A stretch of 64,000 bases of DNA from Cyclobacteriaceae bacterium (GTDB taxonomy: Bacteria; Bacteroidota; Bacteroidia; Cytophagales; Cyclobacteriaceae), in the NCBI GenBank assembly GCA_028285685.1, contig JANQOR010000041.1, positions 124,001-188,000 on the forward strand. The letters run 5' to 3'. Shown here piece by piece: positions 45,301-53,697 of this stretch. Made by a program: the position numbers and the translations under genes. The notes beneath the pieces are model-generated. The model ran no database searches and had not been told where the DNA came from. It saw only the letters and a program-made list of their open reading frames with translations. The stretch's first letter is position 1; the number at the start of each line of letters is the position of its first letter.

Positions 45301-45425
45301 TTTGTAAACGCATATGCTCGATCTCGTTGATCTTTTACATCATTTGGGGTTACGGTCTCCTGCGACCTGCCCCCAAATCCCAGCAGTAGCAGAAAGACTG
45401 CATGGAACATGCTTATTTTTTTCAT
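42396..45425 (-). CDS. Secreted tandem amidohydrolase, two domains
   Basis: A 1009-aa protein with a signal peptide (FHAVFLLLLGFGGRSQ). Two amidohydrolase domains lie in tandem: roughly residues 35-440 and 580-990, joined by a beta-rich linker (FAGKYTLVVDGQTYEMEVSG). The C-terminal domain keeps the metal motif DEHTHI, the later His segments CHSYVQ and HILEGY, and the acidic INSDDAN. The N-terminal domain has only LHTN in place of HxH, so it looks degenerate. Such proteins may act on peptides or cyclic amides; the substrate is unknown. It lies in an operon with the protein at 41082. Confidence 0.87.
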   Translation of the reverse strand: MKKISMFHAVFLLLLGFGGRSQETVTPNDVKDQRDRAYAFTNATIMVDYQTKIDNATLLIKDGKVVQVGANLGAPAGYTTIDLAGKFIYPSLVDLHTNYGLPEVKRRSGGSFFSSAEQILSKTKGAYNANEAIKSDYSAGKEFTGNKKGADELRKIGFGAVMTFRPDGLARGTAAFVTLGDNDNEDLLSENVSANYSFNKGTSNQGYPFSKMGFISLLRQTYMDADWYGQFSPRPFKDQALESWISSQNLPQIFDAGAWIDVLRADKIGDEFGVQYIIKSSGDSYKRINEVKNTRAALIVPVNFPDAFDVDDPIDAERVTLADMKHWELAPTNLGRLEAAGISFAITTSGLKKKSEFLGNVRKAIDNGLSENAALRALTDTPARLLRMNNQVGSLRSGMLANFIITSGGLFDEKTVIHENWVQGKPNRFKPLDVSDFAGKYTLVVDGQTYEMEVSGKPGSQKAKIIVNDSTNIDVKAKFEKNLVSMNFPEEAMSKALIRLSGWVNDTGWKGTGQLVDGSWIDWAATKSGDLEKKDEKKGGSGNDKGETMSVGDVIFPFMAFGNKELPTQETILIKNATVWTNEAEGIVEETDVLIKDGKIAGIGKGLSDPAAMEVDGTGKHLTSGIIDEHTHIAGGGNDVATNSSMVRIGDQVNSEDINIYRSLAGGVTAAQVLHGSANPVGGQSALIKLRWGESPENLKIKGADEYIKFALGENVKRSSNQNSVRFPQTRMGVEQVYMDGFTNALEYQKEWNAYNNLPRKTKPTAKKPRRDLVDEAMLEIINKERFITCHSYVQSEINMLMKVAEKFNFNVNTFTHILEGYKVADKMREHGVGASTFSDWWNYKWEVRYAIPYNAAIMHNEGVVTAINSDDANSGRRLNQEAAKSVKYGGMSEEDAWKMVTLNPAKLLHLDDRMGSVKVGKDADLVLWSNNPLSVYANVEKTIVDGVVYFDAEKDQQAQEAVLAERARLIQKMKGVKKGGGRTQKGGSRIQLEYHCDLDRAHYIVDGH

Positions 45426-45543
45426 CGGATTTAGATTAAAGTTGATTTGACCGATGAATTTAGGAAGAAAAGAAATAAGGCTACTTATGCAATGTGACTA
45501 TTTACGTGAATGGTTGATCTCGGCAATAGGCGTTTGAGGATTG

Positions 45544-46818
45544 TCATTTTGGTGCGTAATTCCTTACATCCTTGTACTGCCACAAAAGATTGACAATTTT
45601 CCACTCTCCATTGATTTTCAACAAATGCAGATATTCTACCCAATTGTCCGATATCAGCTTTACCGATGCAGAACGGTCGTAGATGTCTAGTATAACAGCC
45701 CTGTTGTCTGGTTTCGGTGGGAACCTTGTTCCGGACTTGTTCCAGGAGTCTGCGAAATCAATCATCTGCTCGTAAGAGGTTTCCCTGATGATCTCATTGT
45801 CGTCTTGTCTATGCCGACCAATTGTACGCTTGGCTAGATCTTCGTGCATAACATCTTTCATCAATTCTGGCTTCAACTCTTGCAACGCAATCAAATATCC
45901 TAGCGACTTGGTTTTTATAGCTGTAGAATCTTCCCTGGTGGCTACTTCTGCCATTCGTAGTTGTACATTATTCACAAGAGAGCCCTCGTCAATCAATTTC
46001 CCGCTAACGTTATAAGTTGAATTTCGCAAAATATTGCCATTTTCATCGTAGCCTCTTTCACCTATCGCAAAACCCCACCGATTCGGAACCAGCTCACCAT
46101 CGGAATTGCGATATGACCACTCGACAAGATTCCCGTGCGCGTCGTATGTGTTCCTTATCTCGGCTACACCTTGCTGACTGTTCACCACCTTATTCTTGTC
46201 ATTTAAATTGTAGTTAACTAGTGGTCTTTCTTCTTCATCATAGAGAATACCTATGTTGTTGAAATCCAGGTATGGAGCAAGTGGAACCTGCTCGCCTTCA
46301 AGATTGTATCTCTTCTCAACGACCAACCTTTTGTCCTTGAACCATTCATATCTGGAAATATTCCACCTCGATTCCACAGGTTGGCCTTCAGAATCGAAAA
46401 AGGCAAGACTCACCTTAAATCCCTTCCTATCATATTCATGTTCTTCTCGGAAAACACCCAAATTGTTAGAAACTTGCTTACCGTTCTTGTTAAAGAACGT
46501 GCGTGTTTCTATAGCATCTTTACGGTTAAAAACAATCCGATACACATCAGGTGTCGTCATAGGGTGCCGAAGCTCCGTGTGATAGTGGTTGTTGATTATT
46601 TCCGCAATGTGCCCCTTCGAGTCATATTTAAAAAGATAGTAGGAAGTTCCAAGAGCCTCCTGCTTTTCCATCTCGTAGATACCACTCAGTGGCAAATGAG
46701 GCGAAACGTTATTAAATCTTAAATGTCTGAAATATCGCTCGCTTTTTTCCTGAGCGTACGCCTGTTGACAGAGGTTTAGTAAGGCAATTCCTACTAGAAG
46801 AACGAATAGCTTTTTCAT
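45544..46818 (-). CDS. Secreted protein with YD-like repeats and C-terminal NTF2-like domain
   Basis: A 424-aa protein with a signal peptide (LFVLLVGIALLNLCQQAYAQ). Residues ~50-290 contain repeats around G-x-P/L-V motifs (EYDRKGFKVSLAFFDSEGQ, TYDAHGNLVEWSYRNSDGEL, GYDENGNILRNSTYN) that resemble RHS/YD or MORN-like units. The C-terminal ~120 residues (DVMHEDLAKRTIG, YLHLLKINGEWKIVNLLWQY) fit the lumazine-binding/SnoaL-like NTF2 superfamily. Its role is unknown. It lies downstream of a permease gene but is separated from it by 122 bp. Confidence 0.75.
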   Translation of the reverse strand: MKKLFVLLVGIALLNLCQQAYAQEKSERYFRHLRFNNVSPHLPLSGIYEMEKQEALGTSYYLFKYDSKGHIAEIINNHYHTELRHPMTTPDVYRIVFNRKDAIETRTFFNKNGKQVSNNLGVFREEHEYDRKGFKVSLAFFDSEGQPVESRWNISRYEWFKDKRLVVEKRYNLEGEQVPLAPYLDFNNIGILYDEEERPLVNYNLNDKNKVVNSQQGVAEIRNTYDAHGNLVEWSYRNSDGELVPNRWGFAIGERGYDENGNILRNSTYNVSGKLIDEGSLVNNVQLRMAEVATREDSTAIKTKSLGYLIALQELKPELMKDVMHEDLAKRTIGRHRQDDNEIIRETSYEQMIDFADSWNKSGTRFPPKPDNRAVILDIYDRSASVKLISDNWVEYLHLLKINGEWKIVNLLWQYKDVRNYAPK

Positions 46819-46940
46819 AATCCTGACTTTGAGTTTACAACTCAGTTTTTAAATTGGTTTTACTTGCAAATTATACGATTGTAGAAGTATTGGAGCCGGT
46901 CAGATAAGTAAGCAAAATGTAAACATGAGGAGATTCATGA

Positions 46941-49547
46941 TCACTCATATCTCAAGCTCTCAACTGGATTTTTTTGAGCGACCTTTAACGTCTGCCAGCT
47001 AACCGCAACCAATGCCATGATTAGCGCGATTGCTCCAGCTAACACATAGACCCACCAGTTTATTGGTGTTCGATACGCAAAGTTTTCGAGCCAATTGTTC
47101 ATTAAGATCCAAGCAAGCGGACAGGCAACTAAGAACGATAGCAGAATCGACTTGAGGAAGGAAACACTAAGAAGTGAAAACACCTGACCAATCGTTGCTC
47201 CATTAATTTTCCGTATACCAATTTCTTTCGTTCGGCGCTTTGTTTCGTGAAGGGCGAACGTGAACAGCCCAATTGATGATAACAGCAACGCGATCAGGGT
47301 AAAAGCAAAATAGACTTTCCCAATCCTCTTTTCCTTAGCATACTGAGCTTCGACTCGATCTTCGAGCAGCTCATACTGAAAAATTCCTTTCGGATTGACT
47401 TCATTGTACAGGTCCTCCAGAAATGCGAGCGCTTGTCGTTCTTTCTTAGGGTGAGTTTTCACTAAGAAATTGTAATCTTCATACGACCTAAACAGGAGGA
47501 TCAGCGGTTGAATGTTATGCGACAGGTGTTCGTAGTGGTAATCTTTCACCACTCCAATTACCTCAAAAGGATCTTCTTCTCCCCCCCACATACTGTTTGC
47601 CAGCTTTACACCTTCAATGTCTTCAATACTCCAATATTTCATGGCCGTTTCATTCAACACAGCTTTATGAGTTAGTAGCTGATCTATTGAATCTGAAAAA
47701 AAACGACCTTGAATCAGCTCAAGTCCCAACAACTCAAGGTAGTAAGGATCAACGGAGACCTTATTGATGCTTGTATAGTCATATGGATGACTCAGCATTT
47801 TCCAGGATCCCTTATCGAAGGATCTATCCACAGGCATGATCCCTTGAGAAAAAGTCAGTATATCCGGGTTCTCACGCATCTTATCCATCACATATTTATG
47901 CGTTTTCAAAGCTTCTTGCCGGCCTTCGTTAGTCCTATTTCCGCTAATCATGTCGAAAAAATCAACGCTGATTACGTTGGCTGTTTCGACTCCTATCTCC
48001 TTATTCAGCATGAAATTGTATTGAGTAAAAACTACCGAAGTGACTACCAATAGCAAAATGGTGATGGCATATTGAACGGTCGTGAGTATGCGCTGCATTT
48101 TAGGAACCTTCAAGAAGGTGAGTTGATTTTTCAATGCCTGTGTTGTGTTCGTTCGGACGATCTGGCCAGTAGAAATCAGCAAGGAAACACCTGCAACAAT
48201 CGAAGTAGTGGACAGTAGACTCACCAGGTCTAGCCCGACATTACGATCTACCTGTATTTCCATCAGCGAGGTGTAAAAGGGAAACACTGCCTCGTAGACC
48301 AAATAGGCCAACAGGCTGGCGATGATAACATAGAATAATCTGCTGACAAGAATCTCCATGAATAGTCCGTACAATGTGGCTCCAATCACTTGCTTAACGC
48401 CTATCTTTTTTATGCTTGATAGCTGTTGTGTTGTTTGCAGTCCAACGAAACTTAGTGCCGTTATCAGCACAATCATGATCGCTATGAAACTCATGGTCCC
48501 GACAGTGCTAGAATTACCATATCTAGAATGCATGATGAAGTTAAAAGGACGATCAAAATAGATGGATTCGAAAGGGAAAAAGGCCAGGACGCTTTGGGGA
48601 AATCGTGGATTCACCTGAGCAATCTTGGCGATTTTGACATTGAAATCGTCAAGGTCAAACGCTGAAGTAGTTAAGATTAACTCCATTGGAATTCGCCTCC
48701 ATCTACGTTCGGAGTGTTTGGGAATGATGAAATCAAATTCCATCGAACTTGTAGAGGGAAGATCCTCAAGCACTCCGGCGACCGTATATGAGCCAGTATG
48801 ATCACATTGAATACTTACGGTTTTTCCGATCGGATTTTCTGGCCCAAAGACATTTTCAGCAAACTGGCGAGTAAGCACGATATTTCCCGGATCTGAGAGA
48901 ATATTTTCCCGATCACCAATGACTAACTTAAAATCGAAGAAATCCAAAAATGTGCTGTCGGCAACGAATGCTCTTCCCGGAAACTCCGTCTGCTTTGTTA
49001 CAAGTTTGATTTCATTTTCACGATACACATGAACAGCAAGTGATTTTTTTATACCCGGAAATTCCTCAAAATGAAGCTCAAAGAATTCGCTGAGAATCAT
49101 CGGACTGAAATCAGAATCAGGATTGGCTTTGAATGCACCAATATGTATGTTACTTATATTCTTGTGAAACTTGTCAGTATTAATTTCATTGTCGATCCAC
49201 ACATAGATAAGGTGAAAACACAGAGCTCCAAGCACCAAACTGAGGAGACTCATTGATGAGACTAACTTTTGCTTGAAAAAAGTCCTTCTTGTTGTCTTGA
49301 TTGTATGTTTAAGCATTCCGAATTGATTGAGTTTTTGACTATCAAACAAATTTTTTAAAAGGATTGGGCGTAGAAATTGAAAAACGTGAAACCAGTAAAG
49401 AACAGACCTTTTCCAGCGGGAGTATTCAAGTAGTTCAGCGTGGTATTCATAGAGATCACCCTGTATTTCTTCGAGCAACCTGTTTTTACAGAACCAACTC
49501 AGAAACCTATCTGCAAATCTTGGCGGATGTATATTGTGATCACTCAT
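46941..49547 (-). CDS. FtsX-type permease with PadR-linked prefix domain (PadR4 pair)
   Basis: An 868-aa permease. The prefix domain (LLEEIQGDLYEYHAELLEYS) is closest in style to that at 22054. The body is more divergent than the others: the first coupling motif is SIKKIGVKQVIGATLYG rather than RLKEIGLRK, while the second (RTKEIGIRKINGATIGQ) is standard. Eight membrane helices are predicted. It starts 18 bp after the padR4 stop. No DUF2306 gene follows, unlike the modules at 15-31 kb. Confidence 0.88.
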   Translation of the reverse strand: MSDHNIHPPRFADRFLSWFCKNRLLEEIQGDLYEYHAELLEYSRWKRSVLYWFHVFQFLRPILLKNLFDSQKLNQFGMLKHTIKTTRRTFFKQKLVSSMSLLSLVLGALCFHLIYVWIDNEINTDKFHKNISNIHIGAFKANPDSDFSPMILSEFFELHFEEFPGIKKSLAVHVYRENEIKLVTKQTEFPGRAFVADSTFLDFFDFKLVIGDRENILSDPGNIVLTRQFAENVFGPENPIGKTVSIQCDHTGSYTVAGVLEDLPSTSSMEFDFIIPKHSERRWRRIPMELILTTSAFDLDDFNVKIAKIAQVNPRFPQSVLAFFPFESIYFDRPFNFIMHSRYGNSSTVGTMSFIAIMIVLITALSFVGLQTTQQLSSIKKIGVKQVIGATLYGLFMEILVSRLFYVIIASLLAYLVYEAVFPFYTSLMEIQVDRNVGLDLVSLLSTTSIVAGVSLLISTGQIVRTNTTQALKNQLTFLKVPKMQRILTTVQYAITILLLVVTSVVFTQYNFMLNKEIGVETANVISVDFFDMISGNRTNEGRQEALKTHKYVMDKMRENPDILTFSQGIMPVDRSFDKGSWKMLSHPYDYTSINKVSVDPYYLELLGLELIQGRFFSDSIDQLLTHKAVLNETAMKYWSIEDIEGVKLANSMWGGEEDPFEVIGVVKDYHYEHLSHNIQPLILLFRSYEDYNFLVKTHPKKERQALAFLEDLYNEVNPKGIFQYELLEDRVEAQYAKEKRIGKVYFAFTLIALLLSSIGLFTFALHETKRRTKEIGIRKINGATIGQVFSLLSVSFLKSILLSFLVACPLAWILMNNWLENFAYRTPINWWVYVLAGAIALIMALVAVSWQTLKVAQKNPVESLRYE

Positions 49548-49565
49548 GGTTGTCCTACTAAACTC

Positions 49566-49892
49566 TTAGCTCACTGATAACTCAGGTATTTGCTGCCAAA
49601 GATTGACCTTAACATCCCGACTTCTCTGTAGCACCTTCTTGCCTGCAGCAGTAATAGTAAAGATCCGCTTCCGTCTCCCTCCTCTCAACTCAGTTGGGCC
49701 GCTTAAACTAGATTCAACAAATCCTTTGTTCTCAAGGCGGTTCACTGTTCCATGAACTGCTCCTATGGTCACTGTCCGACCCGCATGTTTCTTAAGAGCC
49801 TTTCTAATTGAAAACCCATATGCCTCCTCCTTGAGCATTACAATAAGGAGTAGTGTAAGTTCTTCCAGTTCACCAATATGATCCTTACCCAT
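49566..49892 (-). CDS. PadR-family regulator (PadR4)
   Basis: A 108-aa PadR protein, the nearest paralogue in the window of PadR2: HIGELEELTLLLIVMLKEE, AYGFSIRKAL, GAVHGTVNRLENKGFVESS, RGGRRKRIFTITAAG and the shared ending NLWQQIPEL. Its start lies 10 bp below the proximal operator. Its operator sequence differs from that of PadR2, so the two have probably separated in specificity. Confidence 0.93.
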   Translation of the reverse strand: MGKDHIGELEELTLLLIVMLKEEAYGFSIRKALKKHAGRTVTIGAVHGTVNRLENKGFVESSLSGPTELRGGRRKRIFTITAAGKKVLQRSRDVKVNLWQQIPELSVS

Positions 49893-49901
49893 TGTATTTA
49901 T

Positions 49902-49958
49902 TCTATTTAATAGAACAAATATACGTGAGGTTGCTGAATTTGTTCTATTAAATAGAAG
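49902..49958 (-). promoter_or_regulatory. Paired PadR4 operator
   Basis: The near-palindromes TTCTATTTAATAGAA (49902-49916) and TTCTATTAAATAGAA (49944-49958) have arms TTCTAT/ATAGAA and lie exactly 42 bp apart. On the minus strand TATATTTG (49917-49924), a perfect TAnnTTTG box, directly abuts the proximal dyad. This is the clearest example of the shared geometry. Confidence 0.8.
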
Positions 49959-50095
49959 AAATAACCGTGATTACCCTAACTTGTTCCTTCAATTCTTATT
50001 TTGAATAGATATTTCGTAACATTCAGGTAATATTGATAATGTTTAATTAATTTTAAGATAACATTAAACCAATCCAAAACTAAAATTGTGGAGTG

Positions 50096-50200
50096 ATGAA
50101 TGGAATTATAAAATACATCAGGAGAAACCCACAGGTTATTTTGGAAAGTTTACCACTTCTACTAGTGCTTTCTGTTGCTTTAGCTTACTTGATTGCTTAG
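50096..50200 (+). CDS. Possible 34-aa single-helix membrane protein
   Basis: An ATG preceded by GTGGAGTG opens a 34-codon frame ending TAG. The peptide has a basic N-terminus (MNGIIKYIRRNPQ) followed by a single hydrophobic helix (SLPLLLVLSVALAYLIA). This basic-then-hydrophobic layout is typical of small membrane proteins and unlikely in random sequence. It lies in the 503-bp gap 49893-50395, where I see no other coding signal. No homologue is known to me. Confidence 0.45.
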   Translation: MNGIIKYIRRNPQVILESLPLLLVLSVALAYLIA

Positions 50201-50395
50201 AAGATTTACGGAATCGTAGTACCAACCACCAGGGGTTTCTTCAAAATAAAATTCAAAGAGTATATTTATTGAATTTCGCTGAATAGATGCGTGTGCTTCA
50301 CTTCGGCTTTTAAGCTGGAACAGCACATTCTTTCTATGAAAGACAAAAGATGGATTTAGGCGTCAAGAATCCACTTCTGGCCCTGATAGGGACAT

Positions 50396-52174
50396 TTAGA
50401 CTTTAACCAGGTCACTTTTGGGCAGATCGACTAAAAATTCAGTTCCCTCTCCCACCTCTGTTTTGTACGAGACCTTACCATTCATCATTTCGGTGTATGT
50501 CTTTATGATTGATAGACCGAGTCCCACAGAGGTCTCTCCACCTGTTGGTTGCGCGCTTAGGTGCTGATATTTCTTGAAAAGTTTCTTTTCATCGTCCTCG
50601 GAGAAGCCTGGCCCTTCGTCCTTCACACAAATCCGGCCATAAGACCCGGAATCTCGTGCTGCCATTTTTACTTCTCGGCCCTTCTCGCTGAATTTGATAG
50701 CATTAGATACCAGGTTTTCGATAATCTGAGTGGTGTAAAATTTGTCAGCGCTAATCATAATCGCATCTCCGGGAGCAATCACAAGTGCTATATCTTTCTT
50801 CTTGGCATGCTGCATATGGTCTTCCATCACTGATGAAATCGCTTCCCTTACATCGAAGGACTCAATCTTCAGGTTGTGTTTTCCGGATTCTATAGCATCC
50901 ACATCCAGGATCTTTATAATCATCGCATCCATCTTTTCAGAGGACTGAACGATGTAGTCAGTCAGTTGATGTTCTTTTTCCGAGAGGTTCTCAGCTTTTC
51001 CCAAGACCATGGACATACCACGAATGGTGGATAGTGGCGATCGTAGATCATGAGCTAAAATCTTGATCAAATCATTTTTCTCCTCGTTCAGGGCTTGCAA
51101 TTGCTCATTTCTCCTTGCAATGATTCCTTGCTGATCCAGTAAGACTTTGTTTGCTTTGGACTTAATCACGTTGCTGATGTAGACAAATAGCAGAATCAGG
51201 ATAGTTACTGATGTGATAAGGATGAGGATATTGTTGATTCGGCTTTTCTCCTGATCACGGAGCGTAGCGGCAAGCAGCTCCTCGTACTGCAGTTCCTTCT
51301 CACGATTTGAAATGACGATTTCTTCAAAAGGCCCGATTTCCGCCGACTTGGATATTCGCTCAATAATCGCTGAAACATCTTCTCCCAGATACCTGATAAT
51401 GATTTCGTTTTTATCCAGCTGGAACTGGGGGCTATTAAAGTAGTCGCGGACCGGGGCCTCCCAATCACTGCTCTTCGGATAGATCATTCCAAGACCCTTC
51501 AATTTTATTGGGTGGAAAAATTGCCTTCTAATGCCAGAATTTTCATCAATCGCCACAAGGAAATTGGGAAGGTCAATGTATCCAAATGAACTCTCTGTTT
51601 TCGCTATTTGCTCGATTATCTGTCCGCTATTCTGGACATGTCGAATTTTGAACTTCACATTTTGCTTTCGCTCCAAATCCAGAATTGCATCGTTCAGCGT
51701 TGTGTTTTCAATTGAAATTGCAGTCAAATCACCAAATATTTCCTCGAACTCTTCAGGTGTTCGCGCAATTGGCACATTGGCGCTTGAAACCAAGACTGCT
51801 ACATCAGCAAGATATGGGGGTGTAAAATTGAGGTAGGCTTGTCTCTCTTGAGTTATCGAAATGGAGGAAGCACCGAACGTCCCTCCTGACCCGTTTCTTA
51901 CCAAATCCATAACCTCTCCAAAGCTGGAAGCCTCAATCCATTCAATCTCGAGTGATAGATCATATCGTTCATTCAGGTACCTGACGAAGGCGAAAGCCAG
52001 GTCATGCTCTATCCCATCTATGATGTCCTTGGAGTCCGCGATCGTAACATTGTTAGGATACCAGTAAAAAACAACTTTACCTTTTTTGGCAGCCACAATG
52101 TCTGACCAATTGTCGCTTCCACTCAAGTGAAACCCAAAAAGTAGAGATAGAATTAATGTGAAAAGCTTTCTCAT
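50396..52174 (-). CDS. Sensor histidine kinase with periplasmic substrate-binding domain
   Basis: About 592 aa from the ATG at 52174, which is followed at once by a signal-like segment (LFTLILSLLFGFHLSGS); a longer frame reaches 52210. Residues ~30-280 form an SBP_bac_3-type solute-binding domain (DIIDGIEHDLAFAFVRYLNE). One membrane helix (ILILITSVTILILLFVYIS) and a coiled coil follow. The HisKA box KILAHDLRSPLSTIRGMS carries the phosphoacceptor (His375 from the short start). The N box (NLVSNAIKFS) and G boxes (DEGPGFSEDD, VGLGLSI) complete an HATPase domain. There is no receiver domain and no response regulator beside it. It probably senses an amino acid or similar ligand directly. Confidence 0.88.
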   Translation of the reverse strand: MRKLFTLILSLLFGFHLSGSDNWSDIVAAKKGKVVFYWYPNNVTIADSKDIIDGIEHDLAFAFVRYLNERYDLSLEIEWIEASSFGEVMDLVRNGSGGTFGASSISITQERQAYLNFTPPYLADVAVLVSSANVPIARTPEEFEEIFGDLTAISIENTTLNDAILDLERKQNVKFKIRHVQNSGQIIEQIAKTESSFGYIDLPNFLVAIDENSGIRRQFFHPIKLKGLGMIYPKSSDWEAPVRDYFNSPQFQLDKNEIIIRYLGEDVSAIIERISKSAEIGPFEEIVISNREKELQYEELLAATLRDQEKSRINNILILITSVTILILLFVYISNVIKSKANKVLLDQQGIIARRNEQLQALNEEKNDLIKILAHDLRSPLSTIRGMSMVLGKAENLSEKEHQLTDYIVQSSEKMDAMIIKILDVDAIESGKHNLKIESFDVREAISSVMEDHMQHAKKKDIALVIAPGDAIMISADKFYTTQIIENLVSNAIKFSEKGREVKMAARDSGSYGRICVKDEGPGFSEDDEKKLFKKYQHLSAQPTGGETSVGLGLSIIKTYTEMMNGKVSYKTEVGEGTEFLVDLPKSDLVKV

Positions 52175-52272
52175 GGGTGGGGTGGTTGACCTTGTAATTT
52201 GTGGAAACAAGTCTGACTATCAAAATGTCAAACCGAAATTTACTGCCCCTAAAAATTAATAGCTACATTTAG

Positions 52273-52794
52273 TTGATGCAAAGGGAATCGTTTACTGCGA
52301 TTGATTTCGAAACCGCTCAGAGCAATCCAAATAGTATTTGTCAAGTTGGACTTGTACGAGTAGAGAATGGTGAGATCATAAAAATGGTCAACCGGCTGGT
52401 TCGACCTCCCAATAATTTTTATTTCTACAAGAATATAGAGGTACATGGAATAAAACCGGAGGACACAGAAGAGTCCCCAACATTTGACGTTGTGTGGCAC
52501 GAGGATATGAAAATGTATATTGTCGACGAGGTTGTGGTCGCACATAATGTCCAGTTCGACGTTGGTTGTCTCAGGCATACGTTGGCCTACTATGACGAAG
52601 TGCAACCACATTTTGAGGAAAGATGTACTCGAATGATCTTTCGACGAGGACTCAAGTACCTAAGCTTAAAATATCGTATTCCGCTCAACCATCACGATGC
52701 ACTAAGCGATGCACATGCTTGTGCACAGCTCTACTTAAAACATCTGGCACATCAATCGTTGCCTCGAACAGGCTCACTTTTTCCTGACTACTAG
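52273..52794 (+). CDS. DnaQ-like 3'-5' exonuclease (DEDDh)
   Basis: A 173-aa single-domain exonuclease of the DNA polymerase III epsilon type. All DEDDh landmarks are visible: FTAIDFET (Asp, Glu), VVAHNVQFDVGCL (Asp) and HHDALSDAHACAQLYL (His, Asp). It has no polymerase or GIY-YIG extension, so it probably acts in repair or RNA processing rather than as the replicative proofreader. Its stop directly meets the end of the convergent DUF2461 gene. Confidence 0.92.
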   Translation: MMQRESFTAIDFETAQSNPNSICQVGLVRVENGEIIKMVNRLVRPPNNFYFYKNIEVHGIKPEDTEESPTFDVVWHEDMKMYIVDEVVVAHNVQFDVGCLRHTLAYYDEVQPHFEERCTRMIFRRGLKYLSLKYRIPLNHHDALSDAHACAQLYLKHLAHQSLPRTGSLFPDY

Positions 52795-53472
52795 TCATCC
52801 TTCTAACAACGACTGACCATTCAAATCAGTGGTTAATATTTCTGACATGTGGTCTAAAAAAGGACGCATTTCTCTAAATGCCCTCGTCATCGTTATATGA
52901 AAATCTTTGGCTAACACCTCCTTCTGTGTAAAATCATGACGCACCATAAATTGCTTATACTTGAGTAAGTCGATATTAGGATGTTCCTTGTCAAATCCTT
53001 TTGGAGCTGTCTTCACCTGTTCTCCAAGCATCTCGCCAAAAAACGTCTTGAAACTCTTTGACGAAATGATATCCCTTAACACGTCAGCATCCTGCTCCAG
53101 ATGTTTGCGGATATGGAGTAAGTCCTGTGAATTTGGGCCAAAAAATCCACCCATAACAAATGATCCTTTCGGATCTACCTGGTAGTAGTAACCTCCCCTA
53201 CGCTCAGCGGATGCGCGCTTCATGAAACCACCCCAGTTCGTCTTGTATGGTGTTTTATCTTTTCCAAATCGGACATCGCGATAAATTCTAAAGAGGCTTT
53301 TCTTACCCGACATGTTTTGGATCAGATCGTGCTGACTCATTTCAGCAATAAGTCGCTCAGCAAATGCAATCATTTCTTCATGTGACGCCGTGTAGTCAGC
53401 CTTATGGACTTGAAACCACTCCCGATTATTGTTTTGATCAAGACTCTTTAGAAAGTCGAACGTTTTCTTCAT
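52795..53472 (-). CDS. DUF2461 family protein
   Basis: About 225 aa from the ATG at 53472 (MKKTFDFLKSLDQNNNREWF); the longer frame to 53553 adds a non-conserved tail. The features NNREWFQVHKADY, RIYRDVRFGKDKTPYKTNWG and GGYYYQVDPKGSFVMGGFFG define DUF2461. The family is widespread, cytoplasmic and of unknown biochemical function. It is convergent with the exonuclease with no gap. Confidence 0.92.
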   Translation of the reverse strand: MKKTFDFLKSLDQNNNREWFQVHKADYTASHEEMIAFAERLIAEMSQHDLIQNMSGKKSLFRIYRDVRFGKDKTPYKTNWGGFMKRASAERRGGYYYQVDPKGSFVMGGFFGPNSQDLLHIRKHLEQDADVLRDIISSKSFKTFFGEMLGEQVKTAPKGFDKEHPNIDLLKYKQFMVRHDFTQKEVLAKDFHITMTRAFREMRPFLDHMSEILTTDLNGQSLLEG

Positions 53473-53663
53473 CCTTGAAAAGATACAGAACAATCTTGAC
53501 TCATTAGCCTCTACCTGAAGCACAATATACCACCTATAACAAACTGATGCCATCGAAGAGCTTCGTAGCGTTATGTTAAGAAATTGTTCTTGTTAGTGGC
53601 TGTCAATTAGGAAGTGGTCACGAAGATTTAGCTGAATTTGTTCGTTAAACAACAGTTAAAAAT

Positions 53664-53697
53664 GAAAGGTGCTAAGACTTAGCACCTTTCTTATTTT
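53664..53697. terminator. Strong orphan terminator hairpin
   Basis: GAAAGGTGCTAAG (53664-53676) and CTTAGCACCTTTC (53678-53690) form a perfect 13-bp inverted repeat; TTATTTT follows on plus and ATTTTT on minus. It lies in the 343-bp gap 53473-53815 between the start of the minus-strand DUF2461 gene and the start of the plus-strand aminotransferase, where no known transcript should end. It may end a small RNA or act as an attenuator. I see no other feature in the gap. Confidence 0.7.
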
